This document shows, in pieces, positions 56,818 to 64,000 of a stretch of DNA of 64,000 bases. The position numbers were made by a program, and so were the translations under genes. Source of the DNA: CAVRQM01 sp963838805 (lineage in GTDB: Bacteria; Pseudomonadota; Alphaproteobacteria; Acetobacterales; Acetobacteraceae); the NCBI GenBank assembly GCA_963838805.1, contig CAWISK010000008.1, forward strand, positions 415,348-479,347, in the 5' to 3' direction. Below the pieces are notes generated by a model. The model was not told the origin of the DNA. It searched no databases and saw only the letters and a program-made list of their open reading frames with translations. Every line of letters begins with the position of its first letter. Within the stretch, counting starts at the first letter, position 1.

Positions 56818-58419
56818 ATGTCGCTATCCCCCAGCCGGCTCGCGCTGCTGGCCTGGGTGCCGCTGCTGCCCTTGGCGCTGCCCTGTCCGGCCCTTGCGCA
56901 GGACGCCGCACCGCTCACGGCCGAACAGAGCGCCTCGCTGGATCGCGCCATAAGCCTGTGGACCGCGGGCCTCAGCGGCACGTCGAAGGGTGCGGCGCTG
57001 CCCTACACGGTCGCGCCGGAGGGCGATCACTACATTCTGACCACGCCCCTGCCGAAACAGATCGGCAAGACCGGCATCACCCTGTCGGGGGCCGATCTGG
57101 TGGCCCATGCGCGCCCGCTCGATGGCGGGCGATGGGCGTTCGACAACGTCCACGGGTTCTCGCCCCTGACGCTGGTCACGCCCAAGGGCGAGGACGGAAA
57201 GCAACTGCGCCTCTCTCTCACGCTGGCCGATCAGGACGGGCAGGCGGTGATCGACCCGTCGCTCGCCACCACGTCCAGCTTCGACAGCAAGTCCGGTGCG
57301 CTGGCCGCGAATGTGCAGATCGGGGATGGGTCGAGCAGCATCCATGCCGACCATACGACCTCTCATGCCGGCTGGCAGCCGGCTGGCTCCGGCCGGGTGA
57401 ACGTCAGCCAGACCGGCGACATGCAGGGCCTCGCCTATGAGATCGCGGGACCGAAGCAAGCCAAGGCGACCGCTCACATCAGGACGGTCCATACCGAGAG
57501 CCACATGACCGGCTTCGATCCGCAGCGAATGGCGGCATTGGTCGGCCTGAGTCTCGATGTTCTGCGCGCTATTCCCGAGCTGGCGACGGGTGGGACCGGC
57601 CATGCCAAGAGCCCCGACGTCACGAAAACGGGCGATGCGCAGCCGGGGCCGGCCGCAACGCCGGGGAAGGCCGAGCCGAAAGCCGCGGCCGCCCCCGCCA
57701 AGCCGCAGCTGACCGCGGCGCAGCGCGCGGCGCTGCACAAGCTGCTCGACGACGTACGCGGGCTTTATACCAGCACCGACGACACGATGGCGCTGGTCGG
57801 CATCGACGTGCTGGCCCAGGGGCATCACGTGACCCTGGACAAGGCCACGTTCAGCCAGGCGTTCGCGGCGCCCGACGGCAAGGTGGACGCGCATATGCGC
57901 ATGGCTTTCGAGGGCCTGACCAGCCCCGACATTCCGCCTGCCATCGCGCAGGACTTCGTGCCGCACCGGCTGGTCATCGCACCGCGCGTCTCCGGCCTGT
58001 CGGTCGATGCGGTGTTCGACGCGCTCGGCCGCGCCATCGACGACGCCCAGCCGAAGCCCGACGAGATGAAGACCCACGCCGCGGACATGCTGGCGAAGAG
58101 CCCGGTCACGGCCGGGCTGGACGAGCTGTCCTTCGACATCGGCCCGGCGCTGTTCACCGCGTCCGGCTCGGTCAAAATGGCCGGTCCCACGGCCCAGGAC
58201 GTGACAGGCAGCGCCGTGATCGAGGCGCATGGGCTGAACGCCCTGATCAAGCGCGCGAACACCGACCCGCTGGTGAAGCAGGCGGCACCCGTGCTGATCT
58301 TCCTGAAGGGCATCGGCGACGCGGACCAGTCCGGCAGCGTCGTCTGGAAAGTGACCTATGGCGAGGGCAAGGTGCTGGTGAACGGCACCGATCTGTCGCA
58401 ACTGGTGCCGCACAAATAG
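56818..58419 (+). CDS. Secreted protein of unknown function (533 aa)
   Basis: A signal peptide (residues 1-24, ending LALAQD) is followed by a long beta-rich sequence. A low-complexity Ala/Pro/Lys linker lies at about residues 280-302. A repeated pattern of SF(D)IGPALFTASGSVKM-type strands follows, resembling DUF945/DUF2125-type periplasmic proteins, without firm identity. No catalytic motif seen. Starts at ATG 56818 (ATG 56809 possible) after AGAGG, about 58 bases after gshB. A role in the envelope is likely from the leader only. Confidence 0.65.
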   Translation: MSLSPSRLALLAWVPLLPLALPCPALAQDAAPLTAEQSASLDRAISLWTAGLSGTSKGAALPYTVAPEGDHYILTTPLPKQIGKTGITLSGADLVAHARPLDGGRWAFDNVHGFSPLTLVTPKGEDGKQLRLSLTLADQDGQAVIDPSLATTSSFDSKSGALAANVQIGDGSSSIHADHTTSHAGWQPAGSGRVNVSQTGDMQGLAYEIAGPKQAKATAHIRTVHTESHMTGFDPQRMAALVGLSLDVLRAIPELATGGTGHAKSPDVTKTGDAQPGPAATPGKAEPKAAAAPAKPQLTAAQRAALHKLLDDVRGLYTSTDDTMALVGIDVLAQGHHVTLDKATFSQAFAAPDGKVDAHMRMAFEGLTSPDIPPAIAQDFVPHRLVIAPRVSGLSVDAVFDALGRAIDDAQPKPDEMKTHAADMLAKSPVTAGLDELSFDIGPALFTASGSVKMAGPTAQDVTGSAVIEAHGLNALIKRANTDPLVKQAAPVLIFLKGIGDADQSGSVVWKVTYGEGKVLVNGTDLSQLVPHK

Positions 58420-58513
58420 CGTCGACGTGCTTCGGCCTCGCGTGATGCCGCCGGCAAGGCCATGTCTGCGGAGCCGACGCCAGCGGTGATTGCGAAGACG
58501 ATCGGAGGTTTCT

Positions 58514-59578
58514 GTGCGATACTCGGTCCGCGGCATCTTCGACGACCGCGCCGAGAACCTGAAATCCAAGATCGTCGGCGTCTATGCGCTGCTGATCGCC
58601 GCGAACGTAGCAGCCTGGGGCTGGGGGCTCGCGGCGTTTCACCACTATCCGGTCCTGCTGGGCACGGCGCTGCTTGCCTATGGTTTCGGACTGCGCCATG
58701 CGGTGGATGCGGACCACATCGCCGCCATCGACAATGTCACCCGCAAGCTGATGCACGAAGGGAAGCGGCCGGTCACGGTCGGGCTCTTCTTTTCGCTCGG
58801 CCATTCGACGGTCGTGCTGCTCGCGTCCATTGCCATCGCCGCGACGGCCATGGCCTTCAGGAGCCGGTTCGACGCCTTGGCTGGCGCGGGCGGCGTCATC
58901 GGCACGCTGGTTTCGGCGCTGTTCCTGCTGGCGGTCGCGCTGATGAACGTCGTCATCCTGATCTCCGTGTATCGAATCTTCCGGCGCGTGAAGGCCGGCG
59001 GCCGCTATGTGGATGAGGATCTGGACCTGCTGCTGGCCGGGCGCGGCCTGCTCGCCCGCCTGTTCCGGCCGATGTTCCGCATGGTCCGGCGCAGCTGGCA
59101 CATGTATCCGCTTGGGTTCCTGTTCGGCCTTGGCTTCGATACGGCGACCGAGATCGGCCTGCTCGGCATCTCGGCCGCACAGGGCGCGCAGGGCATGTCG
59201 ATCTGGTCGATCCTGGTGTTCCCGGCGCTGTTCACCGCCGGAATGTCGCTGCTGGACACCACCGACGCCATCATGATGCTGGGCGCTTACGGCTGGGCAT
59301 TCCTCCGGCCGATCCGCAAGCTGTACTACAACATGACGATCACGTTCGTTTCGGTCATCGTTGCCCTGCTCGTCGGCGGCATCGAGGTGCTGGGGCTGGT
59401 CGGCGGCCGGTTTGGCCTGAAGGGCCGGTTCTGGGACGGCATCGGCGCGCTGAACGACAATTTTGGCACCATCGGCTACCTGATCATCGGGGTGTTCGTG
59501 GCGAGCTGGCTCGCGTCAGCCTGCATCTATCGCGCCCTTGGCTATGACCGGCTGGACATCGATACGGCAGACGGTTGA
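58514..59578 (+). CDS. NiCoT family nickel/cobalt permease (HoxN/NixA-like)
   Basis: A 354-aa protein with about eight membrane helices. It carries the NiCoT signature RHAVDADHIAAIDN (HX4DH) and the later motifs LFFSLGHSTVV and LGFDTATEIGLL. Known: the family imports Ni2+ or Co2+ with high affinity. GTG 58514 has GGAGG at ideal spacing. No cobalamin riboswitch seen upstream. Nickel supply to the LarA-type enzyme at 19-1323 is a possible use, though the genes are far apart. Confidence 0.92.
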   Translation: MRYSVRGIFDDRAENLKSKIVGVYALLIAANVAAWGWGLAAFHHYPVLLGTALLAYGFGLRHAVDADHIAAIDNVTRKLMHEGKRPVTVGLFFSLGHSTVVLLASIAIAATAMAFRSRFDALAGAGGVIGTLVSALFLLAVALMNVVILISVYRIFRRVKAGGRYVDEDLDLLLAGRGLLARLFRPMFRMVRRSWHMYPLGFLFGLGFDTATEIGLLGISAAQGAQGMSIWSILVFPALFTAGMSLLDTTDAIMMLGAYGWAFLRPIRKLYYNMTITFVSVIVALLVGGIEVLGLVGGRFGLKGRFWDGIGALNDNFGTIGYLIIGVFVASWLASACIYRALGYDRLDIDTADG

Positions 59579-59692
59579 GCATGGTTCGCGAGCGCTGGGC
59601 CGCTTCATCCGGTCGTCCAGCCTGGCGGAGCGATGCCTAGCCTGCACGCCCCGCAAAGGGCATGATGCGCGGTTCAGGCACGCGGAGAGGAC

Positions 59693-61256
59693 ATGGGCGG
59701 CTGCGACTTTCCGCTGCTGATCCGCGAGATCCTGCTGACCCCGATCCGCACGCGGTCGCGCCAGGAGGTCGTCTACCGCGATTGGCGCCGCTACGACTAT
59801 CCCACCTTGCACGACCGGGTGTGCCGTCTCGGGAGCGCGCTATCCGCGCTGGGCGTGCGGCCGGGCGATACCGTTGCGGTGATGGACTGGGACAGCCATC
59901 GCTATCTTGAGGCGTTCTTTGCCGTGCCGATGCTGGGCGCCGTGCTGTTCACGGTGAACGTGCGCCTCTCGCCGGATCAGATCGCCTACACGCTGGCGCA
60001 CGCGCGGACACGGGCGCTGATCTGCCATGCCGACTTCCTCGCTTTTCTCGACGCGACCCTGCCGAAGCAGGACGGCGTGCATGTGGTCCGGGCCAGCGAC
60101 GATACATCCTGCGAGTATGAGGCAATGCTCGCTTCCGGCGATCCGGCGCACGCCTTTCCCGATCTCGACGAGAACACGCCGGCCACGCTGTTCTACACCA
60201 CGGGTACCACCGGCCAGCCGAAGGGCGTCAGCTTCACGCACCGGCAGATCGTGCTGCACACGCTGGCCGAAGCCGTGGCCCTGCGTCTGTCGCCGCACGA
60301 TGTCTACATGCCGATGACGCCGATGTTCCATGTCCATGCCTGGGGCGTTCCGTACACGGCGACGATGCTCGGGCTGAAACAGGTCTATGCCGGCCGCTAT
60401 AGCCCCGAAACGCTGCTGCATTTGCACGCGCGCGAGGGCGTCACCGTCTCGCATTGCGTGCCGACGATCCTGCGCCTGCTGCTCGATTGCCCGTCGGCGC
60501 AGGCCGCCGATCTGCGCGGCTGGCGCATGGTGATCGGCGGTGCGGCAATGCCGCGGACGCTGTGCCGCGCCGCACTCGACCGGGGCATGGAGGTGTTCAC
60601 CGGATACGGCCTGTCCGAGACCTGCCCGATCCTCACCTTGGCGCAGATCAAGCCCGATCTGGAGGGCGAGCCGGACCGGGCAATCGCGTTCCGCGTCAAG
60701 GCCGGGCTGCCGATCCCGCTGGTCGATCTGCGCATCGTCGGGCCCGCGATGCAGGATCTGCCGCATGACGGCCGTGCCACGGGCGAGGTGGTCGTGCGCG
60801 CCCCCTGGCTGGCACGGGGCTATCGCGGCGACGCCGCTGCCTCGGCCGCCTTGTGGTCGGGTGGCGTCCTGCACACCGGGGATATCGGCAGCATCGACGC
60901 GCACGGCTATCTCACCCTGACCGACCGCATCAAGGACGTGATCAAGAGCGGCGGCGAATGGATATCGTCGTTGCAGATCGAGGACATCATCGCCGTCCAT
61001 CAGGCGGTGGCCGAGGTCGCGGTAATCGGCGTGCCCGATCCGGTCTGGAGCGAGCGGCCGGCGGCGCTGATCGTGCTGCGGCCGGGTGCGGCGATGTCGG
61101 CCGACGAGGTACGCGCGCATGTCGCCCAGCGTGCCGCGCGCGGCGAGATCGCCGCCTATGCCGTGCCGCAGCATGTCCGTTTCGTGAGCGCGCTGCCTAA
61201 GACCAGTGTCGGCAAGCCGGACAAGAAGGCGATGCGGCTTGCGTTCAGCGCCGGGG

Positions 61257-61276
<20 letters not shown>
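59693..61276 (+). CDS. Long/medium-chain fatty acid-CoA ligase (AMP-dependent synthetase)
   Basis: A 527-aa adenylate-forming enzyme: P-loop FYTTGTTGQPKGVSFTH, A5-type GYGLSETCPIL, TGDIGSIDAHGYLTLTDRIKDVIKSGGEWISS and the C-terminal catalytic Lys in PKTSVGKPDKKAMR. Intact motifs place it in the fatty-acyl-CoA ligase group (FadD-like). Start ATG 59693; a gap of 114 bases upstream has no feature. Convergent with sdaA, overlapping by 20 bases. Confidence 0.88.
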
Positions 61277-62636
<1,360 letters not shown>

Positions 62637-62813
62637 CTCGCTCGCGGATACGCCCGATCGTAGCACGCTCGCCCGGCCATGTATGCCCCGGCCAGCCCGC
62701 CTCACCCGGCAGATCCTGCCGGCCACCCGGCGCAACTCACGCGGCGGCGGCGCAGCGCCACTCTGGCACGCTTCTTGACGGTTGGGAGGCGCAACGCAAC
62801 CCGGGAGCAGGAC

Positions 62814-62933
62814 ATGCCCATCTCACCCGCCACGACGCCCGCGCCGTTCAGCGGCACCCAGTCGGGCCAGATCGTCATGCGCAAGGTGGATGGCTGGCAG
62901 AGCCTCGCCGCCACCTCGCGCCAAGCCCATTGA
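62814..62933 (+). CDS. Small hypothetical ORF (39 aa)
   Basis: ATG 62814 follows a good GGGAGCAG ribosome site; the peptide is MPISPATTPAPFSGTQSG and on to TGA 62931. A possible -35 TTGACG lies at about 62775. No known family. It sits in the gap between sdaA and the arginase-family gene, so it may be a small protein or a leader peptide. Confidence 0.3.
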   Translation: MPISPATTPAPFSGTQSGQIVMRKVDGWQSLAATSRQAH

Positions 62934-63182
62934 CCTTGCCGCCTGAAGCCGATCACTCTCACCTCGTCGGAGGCGCCGCTCAGGCAATTTCAACACAACT
63001 CGCGACGGCACCCTGTGTGTTCTTCTGACTTAGCTCCCCTTCCTCACGTTTTGTATGGTTGAAACGATTGTTCGGCTACGCGCGCATCAGGCTAGAGCCT
63101 CTGGCTCTCGTGTAATCCTACTGTTTGGCTGGGCCCTGAATAGCGACGAGGCGGCTGGCCGCCGATCTGCGGGAGGAGTGAA
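62934..63182. other. Intergenic region, lower GC, no gene seen
   Basis: About 250 bases with visibly lower GC than the rest (runs such as TTTTGTATGGTTGAAACGATTG). It may hold the promoter of the arginase-family gene. No convincing tRNA or hairpin terminator recognised. Confidence 0.4.
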
Positions 63183-63986
63183 TTGAAAAATTCTGATGGC
63201 AAGTTCGATCTGGTTCTGTCCTATCCGCAGTGGCAAGGATCGGGGCGTTCGGAGAATTTGCGCAGGGGTGCGGAAGCTACGGCGAAGGTCTGCGGCCGAT
63301 ACGGGCCGCTCGCCCATGTCCCGGATGCCGGCGAAGGAGAAGCAATCGGTGGGATCAATCGCTGGACCGCGATCCTCGAACAATTCCGTTCGGCCCAGGC
63401 AATCCTCGATGAAGGGCGTCCGCGGCGCGTCCTGACCGCAGGGGGAGACTGCGCCTGCGACGTCGCCGTCATCGACTACCTGTGCAGGCAATATCCGGAC
63501 TTGACCGTGATCTGGGTCGACGCGCATCTCGATGCTAACACAGTGGAAACCTCGCCTAGTGGCAACTTTCACGGGATGCCAGTGGCTGCGATCATGGGTT
63601 CGGCCCCGGCCGATCTGCAGCCGCTTCTCTCGACGTCGCTTCCGTCCTCGCAGTTTCGCTATGTCTCGGCGCACCTGGGCGATGATGGCGATTGGGCGTT
63701 TCAACGGGACTCAAATCTATCATGGCTCAAGCCCGGCGAGCCCTCTTCCGGGCCAATCCATATCCATTTCGATCTGGACGCACTTGATCCTGCCGAGTTT
63801 CCACACCTTGCCTATCCGGACGGCAAGCTGTCGCTTGAGGCCGGACTTGCCTTTGTGCGCAACGTCGCCGACTCCGGTACGCTAGTCGGCTTGACGATTA
63901 CCGAGTTTTCGCCGTCGGACGAGGACGGCGCGATAGATGGCAGCGGCTTCCTTGAGAGGCTGTGCGAAGCGGCTGTCGCCTTTTAA
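63183..63986 (+). CDS. Arginase/agmatinase (ureohydrolase) family protein
   Basis: A 267-aa protein starting at TTG 63183 after GGAGGAG. Ureohydrolase metal motifs: GGDCACDVAV (the usual GGDH has Cys in place of His, a variant seen in some members), the WVDAHLDANT motif followed by SGNFHGMPVAAI, and HIHFDLDALDPAEFP. Known chemistry: Mn-dependent hydrolysis of guanidino compounds such as arginine, agmatine or formiminoglutamate; the substrate is unknown. Base composition is less GC-rich than neighbours, hinting at separate ancestry. Complete, 14 bases before the window end. Confidence 0.82.
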   Translation: MKNSDGKFDLVLSYPQWQGSGRSENLRRGAEATAKVCGRYGPLAHVPDAGEGEAIGGINRWTAILEQFRSAQAILDEGRPRRVLTAGGDCACDVAVIDYLCRQYPDLTVIWVDAHLDANTVETSPSGNFHGMPVAAIMGSAPADLQPLLSTSLPSSQFRYVSAHLGDDGDWAFQRDSNLSWLKPGEPSSGPIHIHFDLDALDPAEFPHLAYPDGKLSLEAGLAFVRNVADSGTLVGLTITEFSPSDEDGAIDGSGFLERLCEAAVAF

Positions 63987-64000
63987 CCCGGCGTGCTGGC

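Noticed and set aside
58420..58513. Cobalamin or nickel riboswitch before the NiCoT permease
   Set aside because: The 94-base gap lacks a B12-box-like element and is too short for a cobalamin riboswitch.

Overview
The window is GC-rich, tightly packed chromosomal DNA. It is most likely from an alphaproteobacterium, possibly Acetobacteraceae/Rhodospirillales (inference). Supporting points are the lptF-lptG-lptD-surA-rsmA order, a fused ispDF gene, an NsrR-type Rrf2 regulator beside a truncated hemoglobin, an HWE-type histidine kinase fused to CheB/CheR, and many ATGA/TGATG start-stop overlaps. I see no rRNA, tRNA, insertion sequence, phage gene or CRISPR array.

Layout. 0-3 kb: a lactate racemase-type gene (larA, minus) divergent from a FAD D-2-hydroxyacid dehydrogenase. 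3-15 kb: two large membrane proteins (DUF2142 and YfhO families), then the LPS transport and outer-membrane operon lptF-lptG-lptD-surA-rsmA-tlyA, with no pdxA between surA and rsmA. 15-20 kb: a LysR regulator facing a truncated glutathione transferase and a PNPOx-like flavoprotein, then an M42 aminopeptidase coupled to an FGGY kinase. 19.5-25.4 kb: an unassigned uptake and catabolic locus with a Gfo/Idh oxidoreductase divergent from a NitT/TauT-type ABC transporter, a VOC protein and an amidase. 25.4-30.2 kb: a second VOC protein, a secreted GH42-like hydrolase and two paralogous parallel beta-helix proteins in head-to-head orientation. 30.3-35.3 kb: a three-gene signalling module (CheB-zinc ribbon, a CheB-CheR-PAS-HWE kinase fusion, a single-domain response regulator). 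35.6-40.2 kb: a sugar-type ABC importer. 40.3-49.8 kb: a lactonase, an M20 peptidase and prpB-prpC-prpD, divergent from prpE and an acuI-like reductase, together giving acrylyl-CoA/propionate to methylcitrate-cycle metabolism. 50-55 kb: ispDF, a nitrosative-stress operon (small membrane protein, truncated hemoglobin, nsrR, CopD-like protein), then a TPP riboswitch with thiC. 55-64 kb: a SirB1-like TPR protein, gshB, a secreted protein of unknown function, a nickel/cobalt permease, an acyl-CoA ligase, L-serine dehydratase and an arginase-family protein.

A striking technical feature is about 30 single-base frame changes inside otherwise well-conserved genes. Nearly all are one-base insertions, many in short G or C runs. 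When corrected, every gene returns to a plausible full family length with motifs intact. They are more likely sequence errors than real decay, so I annotate these genes as whole CDSs and list the break positions.

The most interesting biological points are an IspDF fusion whose IspF half has lost most canonical metal-site and active-site residues, the overlapping head-to-head beta-helix pair, an unrecognised 52-aa membrane protein leading the truncated-hemoglobin/NsrR operon next to a palindrome, and three intergenic palindromic repeats.
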